Shown: in pieces, positions 1 through 10,684 of the stretch
How the letters are laid out: each line of letters starts with the position of its first letter
Position numbering within the stretch: position 1 is the stretch's first letter
Assembly (NCBI GenBank): GCA_002049455.2
Contig: KV918805.1
Location: 1-64,000 of the forward strand
DNA length: 64,000 nucleotides
Source: Porphyra umbilicalis
Lineage: Eukaryota; Rhodophyta; Bangiophyceae; Bangiales; Bangiaceae
Direction: 5' to 3'
Made by a program: the position numbers and the translations under genes
The notes under the pieces: model-generated
The model's database searches: none
Told to the model about the DNA's origin: nothing
What the model saw: the letters and a program-made list of their open reading frames with translations, nothing else

Positions 1-205
1 CGACCCCCGCCGTCCGAGCCGTCAGGCCCCTCGCCGTCCAAGTCGGCACTGTACCCGCCATCCGCCCGATTACATCCTCCATCGTTCGACACGCCACTCC
101 TCCCGCGGTCCGAGTCGTCGCTCTCCCGGCCGTACGAAGCGTCACTCCCGTCGCCTTCAGTGGCATGGCCTTCCTCACCCTCGTCCAACCCAGTCTGGCC
201 CTACG
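1..205 (-). CDS. Possible partial exon, acidic Ser/Gly/Asp-rich
   Basis: On the minus strand one frame is open from a TAG near 205 to the left edge. It reads an acidic Gly/Ser/Asp-rich stretch with SDDSDRG-like and DGSDGG-like repeats. The plus strand shows the matching CCGTCCGAG repeats. There is no ATG in the piece, so it would be an internal or 3' exon entered through an AG near 200. Composition resembles low-complexity linkers of the transposon proteins in this window, but no family is recognisable. It may also be a chance open frame in a simple repeat. Confidence 0.25.
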
Positions 206-1180
206 TGGCTGGACAGCCGCTTTGGGGAAGAAGACGGTGGAGTCGATGACGGTGGGGTCGGCGACGGTGGGGCCCAGGCCTATTGTCAGCGTCATCGGTG
301 GTAGGACGGATGACGGTGTGTTCACATCGATTAGTGCAGTGTGCGACAAATCCGTAACGTTTTCCCAATTCCCACTGTCTGGGCTGCATTCCAGAAGACG
401 ATCGCGAGATTTGTTGATGGTTCCCGCGGAAGTTGTCGATCGTGATCCTCCCAGTTATAAAGTATGTGACATATAACTGGAGCGCATATAACCGGATATT
501 GACTGTACCCAGGCACAAAGATGGCATGACATACGTAATGGCGCGGACCACCACAGCTGACAGCGTGGGAGTCCGTGTCATTTTTCACATCCCAGCACGA
601 CGTTCGTGCTTCAGCACGTCCTGTCATTGGCTCCTCCATCTGAGTCGGCTGACAAAGGAACCACGCACTGTACACTAGGCATCATGCGTGACATTTGGCA
701 GCCACGAATCTGTCAGCTGCGCACGTGTTCAGTGAAGAGGCTGCCGGGCATTCCAGCGACGCTGATCATCTCTGACTTGTGACCCGGAGCCGCCTTCCCA
801 CGCCAAGCTGCCCAGCGGTTGCTGAAAGTGGGCCGACTCGCTCCACTTGTAGCCTGCTTTCAGGCGGGCCACAAGTCGTAGAACTTGGGAGCCGTCTGGG
901 AATGACGAGGGTGTGCAGAGTGCCGATGAAATGGCCCCTGAGGCCTCGATTTGCCTGGGTTTTGATCGACTTGTACCCTGCTTCATATGTGGGCTACAAG
1001 ACGCGGAATCCGGTCGCCTTCTCAGGCCGTCTCGAGCCGTCTCGAGTACGTGTCATGCAGATGTGTAGCCCACTTCTAGGCCGCCCAGGCAGAGACCGAG
1101 CTGCGGCCGGGCTCCATTTTGGGCTCCGGGCCTCCGTTTCGGCCCAACAGTACGGAAATCGGGCCCCAGTACGCCCCAGG
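206..1180. other. No gene recognised
   Basis: I see no convincing coding signal here. At 451-506 there is an imperfect palindrome (CCAGTTATA arms) followed by GCGCATATAACCGGATATT and ACTGT, almost the same as the right end of the element at 1181-1415. It is probably a solo end of the same MITE family; no left end was found. Confidence 0.4.
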
Positions 1181-1415
1181 ACAGTTATTATCCGCTTATA
1201 TGACACCCTTGCGCACTTGGTCAACTGTCCAGGTTGCTCGATTGTTGCTGACTGCGTCGCTACACTGCAGGATCTGATCAATGAGATGCCCTCGGGCGAT
1301 TCGGTCGTCTGCAAACAGTTGAATACTGCGTTCTCGTGCGCCCTCGGGCAAGGAAAATGCCCCAGTTATATGACATGTCATATAACTGGAGCGCATATAA
1401 CCGGATATTTACTGT
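1181..1415. mobile_element. MITE-like element with ACAGT TIRs
   Basis: The left end ACAGTTATTATCCGCTTATA and the reverse complement of the right end, ACAGTAAATATCCGGTTATA, agree at most positions, giving imperfect TIRs of about 24 bp around 235 bp of DNA with no coding capacity. A perfect 28-bp palindrome lies at 1362-1389 just inside the right end. The CAGT termini suggest a Tc1/mariner or pogo-type MITE, but no clean TA duplication is visible. The same right end recurs at 451-506. Confidence 0.4.
1362..1389. repeat. Perfect 28-bp palindrome
   Basis: CCAGTTATATGACA followed by its exact reverse complement TGTCATATAACTGG. The degraded version at 451-480 keeps the outer arms, so the palindrome is part of the repeat family and not a chance hit. 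Confidence 0.7.
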
Positions 1416-1468
1416 ACCCCCCAAGTAGGGTGGTACACATTCCCGACGATGATGGGGCTGATGATCAT

Positions 1469-1601
1469 ACAGTGCGTTCTCGTTATAAGAGAGAGCTGAT
1501 TCGGCTCAATATGAAGAAAAAGTGGCCCACACGGACTGAAATGGAAGACTCGCGACCCATATTCTTTTGTAAACGATTCTCTTATAACGAGAACGCACTG
1601 T
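1469..1601. mobile_element. 133-bp MITE with perfect 24-bp TIRs
   Basis: Positions 1469-1492 (starting ACAGTGCGTTCTCG) and 1578-1601 are exact inverted copies over 24 bp. The 85-bp interior is non-coding. The CAGTG termini next to T/TA suggest Tc1/mariner or pogo; the left flank has TA and the right flank TTA, so the TSD cannot be fixed. Confidence 0.65.
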
Positions 1602-2407
1602 TATCACATGATCATGCAGTAGGCTTTACAGATCGGCTTACATAATGGGGGCTACTAAATGATAGAGACAGCTGGTTGGCCCGCTATTTTGCAGATTCAA
1701 GCATTTTACTGGCTGTTTGGCACGTTTACGACTGTCACTAGTGTCAACAATGCTAAGGACATGTACTGCTCCACTGGCACGGTACGCTTTTACAGATGGC
1801 AGAACTGGCAACGAGCATGGCAGTCTGTTGCTTCTGCGCGCAGGGAAGAGTGTAGACAGAGTTTCAGTGAAGCGACAGAGCGTCGAAGAGCACCACATGC
1901 ATCTGGAGACCGGTCTCTGCTAAGAAAGCCAAGGTTGCAATGGCATCAGTACATCTGAGTGAGGTTGCCAAGAGTGGTCGATTCACGTTGGCCTCCTATG
2001 GGTTTTTCACGGCCGGTAAAGCGACTGAAGCGCAGGACGACGATTGATCAAAGCCACGGCGTCGTCTCGAGCAACGCTCAGGCCGCCCTGAGTCTCATTA
2101 TCCAGAATACCATGTCGCTTCAGCCCCACCGTCGTTTCTCACGATCAGTTGCCGCTCAGCAGCGGCGGTGTTGGCACTGTCTTCTTTCGGCAGGAACACA
2201 GCCTGCAACCCTGCCGAAGTCACACTCGTAGCTTCGCACAGGATGCTTTGTAAGTTGGCTTACCACGCCTAATGTCGACTTGATTGGACTTCTGTCATAT
2301 TTATGCTTTCTTCTGCTGTGTTGTAAAGGCGCCCAATGATTGTATTCACGGCCAAAGATTATAATCAATAAAAATCGCCCCATACGATTTGAAATCAAGG
2401 GGTTGAT
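1602..2407. other. No gene recognised
   Basis: Lower-GC intergenic DNA. The open frames on either strand are short, lack a consistent codon bias and match no family I know. Confidence 0.4.
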
Positions 2408-3484
2408 TTCCGTGGCCTTTAGGACAGGGTGCTATCGAAGTGTAGTGATGCACATGTATACTTCGCAAACGGGACTTGATCTCCGTTTCAGAGGTGGCAG
2501 TCTGCATTCGTGTCCTCAGGGATCTGGGGGCGTGGCAGCGTTGGAAGGGTTGCGATGACTCTAAAAAGCGAATGAAGTTACGTGGCTGAGAAGGACTGTC
2601 CTGCCACAAGGGTCGCAGGGCCCGGACGGCACATGCCCCTGCATAGTGGTGAATAACCGGGGGTGGGACACAAATCCCAATATGGGCCATGTGGACCCAC
2701 ATTCGGTCACGAAATCGGCCTGTGCGGGGTCACACACGCAGATTTTTCCCACAAACCTATGTGAAGCGCACTTCCTGTCCGCTTGGGCCGCCAGACTGGG
2801 CGCCATGCTCTTCCTCTCGTCGAGACGCTTCTGGGGGTGTACAGACATCCAACCCAAGAAGACAGGAAGTATCATCCACAAAGGTTTGTGGAAAAAGTCT
2901 GCGTGTGTGACCCCGCACAGGCCAATTTCGTGACCGAATGTGGGTCCACATTGCCCAAAATGGCTTTTGTGTCCCACCGCCGGTTAGTCACCACTGCACT
3001 GTGCCCCCCCCCACCGCTCCGAGTTGCGAGGGGCGACCGCGCGCAGTAACTTCGGGGGTTCAACGTGACCACGATGACCCGCGGGTGATCGTGCCTGCGC
3101 GCCGTCTTCTGTTGCAGCGGCGCGTCGGCGGTTGCTGAAACCATCTAGCGGCGCGATTAGAGGCTCCCCGTCGCGCGGCGATCAGTCCCACCCGCCCGCC
3201 CGTGCGCCGTGTCTGCCGCCCTTCCCGCCGTGCGCAGGTGCGCTGCGCGGTGGAGTGACGGCCCCTCCTGTGGGCGTCGCGCGACGCCGGCGGGCTGCCG
3301 CCGCTGCGGTGACGGCGGCGGCACCCCTTTCCCCCACCCACTGTCTCCCCGCGACGGCAACGTGGCTGTGCGTGCCCCCGTGCGCGCTTGCGGCTATGGA
3401 GCCGGTCGGCGTGCCCGGTGTCGATGCGTCGCCCAGCGCGCCACCGCCCGGAAGGCCGGGGTATTGCACACACGTGGCTGGAAT
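2408..3484. repeat. Dispersed 0.7-kb repeat, copy 1, split by a MITE
   Basis: Begins TTCCGTGGCCTTTAGGACAG and ends CACGTGGCTGGAAT. The same sequence, uninterrupted and clearly diverged, is at 23948-24653. Copy 1 is longer only because a fold-back MITE at 2645-2995 sits in it. Both copies contain open frames around 3130-3580 and 24310-24665, but the similarity extends evenly across non-coding parts, so I treat it as a transposable or duplicated element of unknown type. It ends 35 bp outside the left TIR of element A. Confidence 0.75.
2645..2995. mobile_element. Fold-back MITE nested in the 0.7-kb repeat
   Basis: Inverted arms of about 115 bp (left from AGTGGTGAATAACCGG, right ending CCGGTTAGTCACCACT) continue with weaker similarity almost to the centre near 2818, so the whole element can fold into one hairpin. 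TGCA flanks both sides and may be the target duplication. The second copy of the host repeat (around 24170-24190) shows the site without the insert, which supports a real insertion. Confidence 0.75.
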
Positions 3485-3539
3485 ATAATCATTTTGTCCG
3501 AGCCAAGGAATGATTATAAGGGCGGATCCAACAATACCG

Positions 3540-4439
3540 ATACGACCTGAGATATGCGCCATCTTGCCGAAACGTGGCAAATTCGCTGCGACGTGTCGGG
3601 AAACGCCGTGCTAGCAATAATACGAAGCCGTCTGGTCCGGAAACGCCTATCTGGCCACTTAGATTTCCATGGTAAGTACATTTCAAACGAATCTATTCGA
3701 GTCTGGATAGAATCTCATCGTCCAGATAGGAGGCCCCCTATCTGGACGTCTGACGCCGCTTCGGACGGAGATTGGCCCAATTGGGCCGTTTCGGCGTCCA
3801 ATATGGGCTTCTGGCACTCTAAAACCGGTGAAAGGACAATCACAAGGGCTGCCACGTGTGCGTGCAGACGGCACCATGCGCGACAGATGACTGGGCTATC
3901 ACACGCCGCTGACAAGGATGACGCGGCATCGCCATACCTCTCGATTCCAGCGTCGTGGAGCGTCCACCACTGCGCAGAAAGACCGTAATGAGGGTTGTGG
4001 GGGGCCTGGCGCCGCGCCACGCATTTCGAATTTGGCCTGGTGGCCCGAAAAGTGGGGGACGCGGAGCGCACACTGCAAGAATGGGGCGAAAGGAAGGGTG
4101 GATCTCGGCCCGCGGTGGAATCACGATCAGCGACGGACGCATCCTTCTCGCAGATCGTGTATGTTAGACTGTGCGCAATAGCTGTACGGCCAGGTGGGCA
4201 GGGAGTCGACTGCGTGCGAGGGGAGATATTGACGTGAGGGCGCGACACTACCTGTCAAGGTCGGTTACATGTCCAAACGCTCGGTCAACTTTCATGCGGT
4301 CAAGGTTCATGTAGAACCGCGGCAGAGAAACGACACGCGGCCCGTCGCCGGCCGTGCGGTCGGAAGTCTGGAGCCCGAAGACGCATGAGCGCGGCGTCCC
4401 TCGAGGACAGAACGACGTGGCACGCTGTACCTCGCGTCA
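3540..4439. other. Left subterminal region of element A, non-coding
   Basis: No gene recognised between the left TIR and the minisatellite. Short imperfect inverted repeats such as CCTATCTGGCC and GGCCCCCTATCTGGACG occur near 3640-3745. Confidence 0.4.
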
Positions 4440-5095
4440 TGTTCTCGCAGGTGGATGCTGGGGATGGGCCTCTACAGGCCCGATCTGGGGGGTGGGCAAG
4501 GAGGCCGCGTCGCCACGGGTGCGGCGGCCTCCCCCCCCCCTCTAGAGGCACCGATTTCGCAGGTAGAGGGTGGTGGGTGCCCTCCAGGGGTCCATTTTGG
4601 GGGGGTGGGCGAGATGGCAGCGTCGCCACGGTTGCTGCGGCCTCCCCCTCCCCTCTAGCGGCACTGATTTTGCAGGTAGGGGGTGGTGGGGGCCCTCCAG
4701 GGGTCCGTTTTGAGGGGGTGGGCGAGGTGGCCGCGTCGCCACGGGTGCTGCGGCCTCCCCCCCCCCGGTAGCGGCACTGATTTTGCAGGTAGGGGGTGGT
4801 GGGGGCCCTCCAGGGGTCCGTTTTGGGGGGGTGGGCAAGGTGGCCGCGTCGCCACGGGTGCTGCGGCCTCCCCCCCCCGGTAGCGGCACTAATTTCGCAG
4901 GTAGGGGGTGGTGGGGGCCCTGCAGGGGTCCGTTTTGCGGGGGTGGGAGAGGTGGCCGCGTCGCCACGGGTGCTGCGGCCTCCCCTTCCCCTCTAGCGGC
5001 ACCGATTTAGCAGGTAGGGGGTGGTGGGGGCCCTCCAGGGGTCCGTTTTGGGGGGGTGGTCGAGGAGGCCGCGTCGCCACGGGTGCGGCGGCCGC
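4440..5095. repeat. Minisatellite, about six 112-bp units
   Basis: Each unit carries GATTTTGCAGGTAGGGGG, then GGGGGCCCTCCAGGGGTCCG, then GTGGCCGCGTCGCCACGGG and a C-rich run. Units start near 4440, 4555, 4668, 4780, 4891 and 5004. The first is the most diverged, as is usual at array edges. Frames through the array are open only because of base composition. It lies inside element A just upstream of the transposase gene. Confidence 0.85.
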
Positions 5096-5253
5096 CCCAC
5101 CCGGCCCGGCGCAGGAGCTGTTTGTGAGGCACCCGCTACTGCTGGCGACCACGTCGCGGCCGCCATGCCTGCATCGCTGTCATCGGTGTGCAATCGTCGC
5201 CGAGCGCCGCTGTGACGACCATCCTCTTCGCCGGGGCTATCGTCCACTCCGTC

Positions 5254-5658
5254 ATGTCCTCTGATGAGGACGACCTTGCCATGGGCGAGATGCTCGCGGT
5301 AAGCGCGACCCTTTCTCTCCGCCGTGCGCGCGCGCTGCGTCGAAGCGTTTTAGGCATGCGGAGCCCGCGGGGCCGCGGAGGCTCTTTTCCTGGTCGTGCT
5401 CGCAATGTAGCCCGCGATTTCGACCTGGGGGCGATGTCCATCTTGCGGGACTATTTTGGGTGGTCGGGGCGGCCGCCCGTGTACGGGGAGCGCCATTTCC
5501 GCACTCTTTTCCGTATGAGCACTGCCCTCTTCCATCAGATTTACGAGGCGCTGCGAGATCGCCCGTGGTGGAGGCAGCAGGTGAACGCGACCGGGCGGCC
5601 GCAAGCGTACCCGCTGCAGAAGGTGTTTGCTGCAATCCGCGTCCTCGGGTATGGGGAG
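5254..5658 (+). pseudogene. Harbinger transposase A, 5' part (interrupted)
   Basis: This encodes the N-terminal part of a PIF/Harbinger (HARBI1/DDE_Tnp_4-type) transposase: an acidic start, an Arg-rich patch, then RDYFGWSGRPPVYGE and a helix-rich DNA-binding-like section ending LGYGE. The start is the ATG at 5254; the frame is open upstream only from a GTG. After GAG at 5658 the reading is cut by the LTR retrotransposon. The rest of the protein resumes at 11163 in the same frame with AYDRGDEYVRLSRS, which matches the unbroken transposases of elements B and D at that exact place. Confidence 0.9.
5654..5658. repeat. 5-bp target duplication, left copy (GGGAG)
   Basis: GGGAG directly precedes the 5' LTR and is repeated at 11158-11162 directly after the 3' LTR. 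A 5-bp duplication flanking TG...CA ends is the usual mark of LTR-retrotransposon integration. Confidence 0.9.
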
Positions 5659-6131
5659 TGTAGTACTACGCCAGAGGCGTTGTACTCGTGGCTGTGGGCG
5701 CTGGTGCTCGGAAGCCGGGTGGTCGGTGGTGTGTCGCCTTTGTGGCGTGCCACTGCGGCGTGTGAGCGCCTGCGGCGCACGTGTCTGGGTGAGCTCGTCC
5801 GATTGTCCGGTGCTGACAGCGGGGCGTGTCAATCCAGATTGGGTAGTGTTATGCATTGGAGGGAATTATCTGCATCGTAGGTATTTGGCAGCGCGGGACC
5901 GGGCCAACTAGTGGCCCCGGTCCCCGCGCAGCGGTTTCCGCCCTTTAAGGACGAAGGGCGACGACGGTGGGAGGCACCGTCGTCGCCGGCAAGTAAACCG
6001 TGCCTGTTTGTCTTGGCGTTTCGGTCGGCCTGACTTCCTGGACCTCGAGTCCCATAGCGGGTGACGCACGAGCGGCTAGGACGGCCGGTACTTCCGTCCT
6101 CTCCGAGGTGATCGCGATTCATTGTACTACA
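5659..6131 (+). repeat. 5' LTR, 473 bp
   Basis: Starts TGTAGTACTACGCC and ends TTCATTGTACTACA, giving short inverted termini TGTAGTAC/GTACTACA. It is the same length as the 3' LTR at 10685-11157 and I find no difference by eye. Confidence 0.92.
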
Positions 6132-6133
6132 TT

Positions 6134-6149
6134 TGGCGCTCCGGGTGAG
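6134..6149 (+). other. Primer-binding site of LTR element
   Basis: TGGCGCTCCGGGTGAG begins two bases after the 5' LTR. TGG at this place is complementary to the CCA end of a tRNA primer. The tRNA identity cannot be named from this window. Confidence 0.6.
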
Positions 6150-7078
6150 ACTCTGGCATTGCTAGCGCGGTGCCGGGGACGAACCATGTTGGTGCATCGA
6201 TCGCGTGACCCTAGAGGGGTTGTCTTGGGTGCGGATTTGACGGTCGAGCGAGGACGTCCCGAGGAACCGTGCTTCCTGTTGTCTTTTTGGATTGCGGATC
6301 TTCCTCTCCTTCCCCGCTCAACGATGTCGCGTGGTAGATCGACATGCCTGGCAAGCATCAAGAGCAACCACGCCATCGGCGGGAGACGACGGCACGCTGG
6401 CGCGGCCAACCCGGGACCCGGGTCTTCGGCAGAGGGTCTGCCCCGGCCTGGCGGCGGTGGTACGGTGGTAGGTGAGTTGGACTCCCTACCCGAGGACCCC
6501 GGCCACACGCCGACCAACGGGACTCGTCCCCCCATCATCCGGAACGGGTGGCTGCGGGCACGGTGTGCCGCGATGGCCGCCAGGGGGCCTCCCACCAACC
6601 CCTGGAATCAAGGCTCGCCGGGCTATGGGACGTTGGCCACTTCCCATTGGGATCCGGGTGACGTCCAGCGGTGCTTGGCCGGTGAGCTGTGTCGGTTGTG
6701 GCGATGGATCTAACATGTTCATCCCGACCGCGCTGCGGTACGATTGAGATGGCGTCCTCGGCGCTGGGCTACGATACTGTGCCGGATTGGCGACCCGGAC
6801 AGCGGCGGTGCTCAGCGTTGGAGCGCTCTCCCGGGAATTCCCGGCGGGGTAATCGACGGAGGAGCGTGAGGCGGATGAAGACCAAGATTATTGGCGGGGT
6901 CGTCACCATTGGTGTCTTCCCCCGGCGTCGCCGGACCTGTGGGTGGGGCTTTGCTCATGGCAGCCCACCCCGGTGATGACGCCCTGTCGAGCATCTCGGA
7001 GAACATCCGGCCCCACGCGGGGTACTTCGGCAGACAGCGCTACTACGTTGCGACAAGGACCGGGCAAGATAAGACGCG

Positions 7079-8504
7079 ACTAGTGTCTATTCTACCGGGG
7101 GACTCAATTGATCCTTTTCCGCTCATTTGATCCTCATTTTCAGCGTCTGTTTTCGAGCACTTCCCGTTGTCTGCTGTCCATTCTGACGCCAGGAATGAAC
7201 TCAGCGTGGTCTGTTTAGCCCTGGGGGAACTGGGGTACATCCTGCTAAGCGAAAAAGTCACTTTCGGGCGCCATTTTTGGGGCGCCCCGGGGCGGTTCCC
7301 GCCACTCCCAGGGACCTCAAATGCCGCCCTCTGTCCGCGCTGTGCCCTGTTCTGGATGCGCGCGCGCGCAATATCATCCACCATTGCGTCTGCCCGAGAC
7401 GTGGGCACGCTTGAACGCCCCCCATGGCGCCAACCTGCTAGTGTCTGTTGTACGAGGGGGCTCATTTGACCCAGAAACGACTGTTTGATGCTGCTGTCGG
7501 CAGGGCTGTCCTGAGGAACCCTTAGAGCGAACGGCGGCTCTGACTGCATAAATGAGCTCAGCGATGCCGTTCTGGCCTCGGGACACCCACTCGAGCTTCA
7601 GCTCTCGGCCAATGTACCTCGAGAGGTACTGAAGCGTCAACTTTTGAAGCTCCCCAGAGGTCCGTGTTGGAAGAAAGGTAGACCACTGATAGGACGCAGT
7701 CTGTCGCTATGAAACACCCCAGAGAGTAGTAATTCATCAAGTACGGGCTCTTGTACAAAGCAGCATGCCCTGGTGGACCTATTTCCTTCAACTTCTCGCG
7801 CTTCTTGACATTTGTTCCCCTGCCTGAGATGATAGAACCGGGGCATGAAGAAGGTGAAAAAGTTGGCTCGGAGGGCATGCAAGCAGGATGTCATCATGAT
7901 AGGGTGGGTCCGAAAGAGTTGTCGGGTGGTGGGCGAGGGGGGTGGGTCGGGCCGGGCCGGGCCGGGCGGATTCAGGAGGACCTACGGTGGCCACCACCCG
8001 CTGTTTCTCGAACACTCGTAGCGCCCACTGGTCGGGGCTCCACCACTTCTTGGGGAACCGTGAGCCTCAGCATGGTATGTAAACAACCCCCCCTCTTGAC
8101 TTACGTGTTTATCTCACGCTGAGAGCGAGAGAAAAGGGCCGGAGATGGGGCCAACATGGGCCAGTTCATACAGCGTTGCAAGACGAAATCGTCGTTTTTT
8201 GTGCTTTTTGAGGGGGGGGGGGGGGGGGCAGGTCGACGTCGGGCGTGCTAGAATGGACTTTCCTGATACGTTTTTGACGCGCTTGTTTCGTAGCAGGTAA
8301 GCTAACGGGGTTTCCTCCCCGCAACACTCGGGTCCATGCTTGAGATGCTCATGGTCTCACGGGGAAGAGCAACGAAGTGGGTTTGTAGGCCGTGATCACC
8401 CATTCTCATATGCAGGATCGCTGGAATCCCCGATTCTGCAGAAGCTCATTTGATCCTCAGCACAAGCTCATTTGATCCTTTTTTCCGGTAGAATAGACAC
8501 TAGT
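7079..8504. mobile_element. DNA element nested in the LTR interior
   Basis: ACTAGTGTCTATTCTACCGG at 7079-7098 is repeated inverted at 8485-8504. Short subterminal copies of GCTCATTTGATCC follow the left TIR and precede the right one, and a diverged copy of the end (GCTAGTGTCTGTTGTACGA) lies near 7438. No transposase is visible inside. A G run of 18 is at about 8211-8228. The TSD is unclear, so the superfamily is not assigned. Confidence 0.6.
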
Positions 8505-9087
8505 ATCGCGCAACGCGAGTTAAAGAGGAAGCAGATAATGGGGCGAGCGCAAGACACAAGAGTGGCCGCTGCGATAACGACAACGAGCCGTCGGGAACCT
8601 CAAAACCGACGGCGATGACGGCGCGTCGGCGGCATCGACGACTGAGTCGTTGACAGCGACCGATCAAGGGCGGTGTCGACGCACTCGCATTCGGCGGCGC
8701 GACGGGCGAACATCTGCGTCGCTGTCCTCTTGCCCCGACCCAAGATCGAGCCGACGGATCCGGCACCGCCGGCACACGTAGCAACGAGCCGTCCCTCTGG
8801 GGCGGGCGCTGATTCGTGACCAGCGCCCCGCCCCGGAGGGGGAGGGCCGGCTCGGAGCGATGCATGCTCGCGGCGGCAATGCCGCGACAGTTGGCTACAA
8901 TGCGAAGGGGACGGGGGGCGACGCCTATGACGGTCGTCGACACACTCGATTGGTCCGCCCTGCGCCGTGGGACGGAGACTGTGTCGGGGCGGCGTCGACG
9001 CGGCCAGATGTGGTGAAACCACGGTCGACCCAGCGGCGAAGGACCGCGCCCTCAAGAAAGAAGCGACACCCTCGCGGCCGGTGCGCG

Positions 9088-10455
9088 CAGCGCGTCTTCG
9101 TCTGCCTCCGTCGTCGTCGTCGGCGAGCGCGGTGACGCGGACGGGGGGAGGTCTTCCCGTCGTCCGATTCGCGGTGCGACGACGGCGGCGCGGGCTCCGC
9201 GAGGCACGCTTCCCCCCTGGCGTAGGGGGAAGTCGGGGGCAGCAACGCCCTCGGCGTGGGGGCGCGCCGCCCCTGGCGGGCGGCGGCGGCGGCGGCAACG
9301 ACGTGGTGCTTCCGCCGGCGCGGCGCTGGGGCGCGGCGGCGCCGTTGCAAGATTTTCGGTCCTCTGCGGCGGCGCCGCCGGATCAAGCGCGGCCCAATCA
9401 GCGGCCGTCTTGCCGACGGCGCGCGACGCGCGTCTTCGTCTGCCCCCGTCGTCGTCGGCGGGCGCGGTGGCGCCGACTGGGGGAGGTCTTCCCGTCGTCC
9501 GATTCGCGGTGCGACGACGGCGGCGCGGGCTCCGCGAGGCACGCTTCCCCCCTGGCGTAGGGGGAAGTCGGGGGCAGCAACGCCCTCGGCGTGGGGGCGC
9601 GCCGCCCCTGGCGGGCGGCGGCGGCGGCGGCAACGACGTGGTGCTTCCGCCGGCGCGGCGCTGGGGCGCGGCGGCGCCGTTGCAAGATTTTCGGTCCTCT
9701 GCGGCGGCGCCGCCGGATCAAGCGCGGCCCAATCAGCGGCCGTCTTGCGGACGGCGCGCGACGCGCGTCTTCGTCTGCCCCCGTCGTCGTCGGCGGGCGC
9801 GGTGACGCCGACGGGGGGAGGTCTTCCCGTTGTCCGATTCGCGGTGCGACGACGGCGGCGCGGGCTCCGCGAGGCACGCTTCCCCCCTGGCGTAGGGGGA
9901 AGTCGGGGGCAGCAACGCCCTCGGCGTGGGGGCGCGCCGCCCCTGGCGGGCGGCGGCGGCGGCGGCAACGACGTGGTGCTTCCGCCGGCGCGGCGCTGGG
10001 GCGCGGCGGCGCCGTTGCAAGATTTTCGGTCCTCTGCGGCGGCGCCGCCGGATCAAGCGCGGCCCAATCAGCGGCCGTCTTGCGGACGGCGCGCGACGCG
10101 CGTCTTCGTCTGCCCCCGTCGTCGTCGGCGGGCGCGGTGACGCCGACGGGGGGAGGTCTTCCCGTCGTCCTATTCGCGGTGCGACGACGGCGGCGCGGGC
10201 TCCGCGAGGCACGCTTCCCCCCTGGCGTAGGGGGAAGTCGGGGGCAGCAACGCCCTCGGCGTGGGGGCGCGCCGCCCCTGGCGGGCGGCGGCGGCGGCGG
10301 CAACGACGGGGTGCTTCCGCCGGCGCGGCGCTGGGGCGCGGCGGCGCCGTTGCAAGATTTTCGGTCCTCTGCGGCGGCGCCGCCGGATCAAGCGCGGCCC
10401 AATCAGCGGCCGTCTTGCGGACGGCGCGCGACGCGCGTCTTCGTCTGCCCCCGTC
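9088..10455. repeat. 335-bp tandem array, about four units
   Basis: CGCGTCTTCGTCTGCC recurs at about 9091, 9429, 9764, 10099 and 10435, giving spacings of about 338, 335, 335 and 335 bp. Units are nearly identical. Long open frames exist on both strands because the period and composition keep stops out, and they encode only Arg/Ala/Pro-rich low-complexity protein. This array is the main content of the right half of the LTR interior. Confidence 0.88.
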
Positions 10456-10673
10456 GCCGTGGGTGGCGATGTTCACCTATCTCGCCGGGGGCCTTCCTGT
10501 TGTTGGTTTCGGATGCCGTTGGCCGGGTCGGGTGCGTGACGGCATGGCCTTCCCTTCTGGGCTAGGGGGATCTCGGAGGCCACTCCGACTTCGGCGGTTC
10601 TCCTGTTTCCCTGTCTTGCGCGTCGATGCGCTGTCGACGGTCTCCGTCGTGCGGCGAGGACGCCGCAGTCTCA

Positions 10674-10684
10674 GATGGGGGAGA
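10674..10684 (+). other. Polypurine tract of LTR element
   Basis: A purine-rich GATGGGGGAGA-type tract lies directly before the TG of the 3' LTR, where plus-strand synthesis is primed in LTR retrotransposons. Confidence 0.7.

Noticed and set aside
3132..3580. Gene candidates in the 0.7-kb repeat, similar in both copies
   Set aside because: Similarity covers the whole repeat, including non-coding parts, and both strands are open; no domain or start context supports a protein.
6132..10684. Search for reverse transcriptase, integrase or protease inside the LTR element
   Set aside because: No YxDD-type, HHCC or DSG-type motifs were seen in the open frames, so the element is called non-autonomous.
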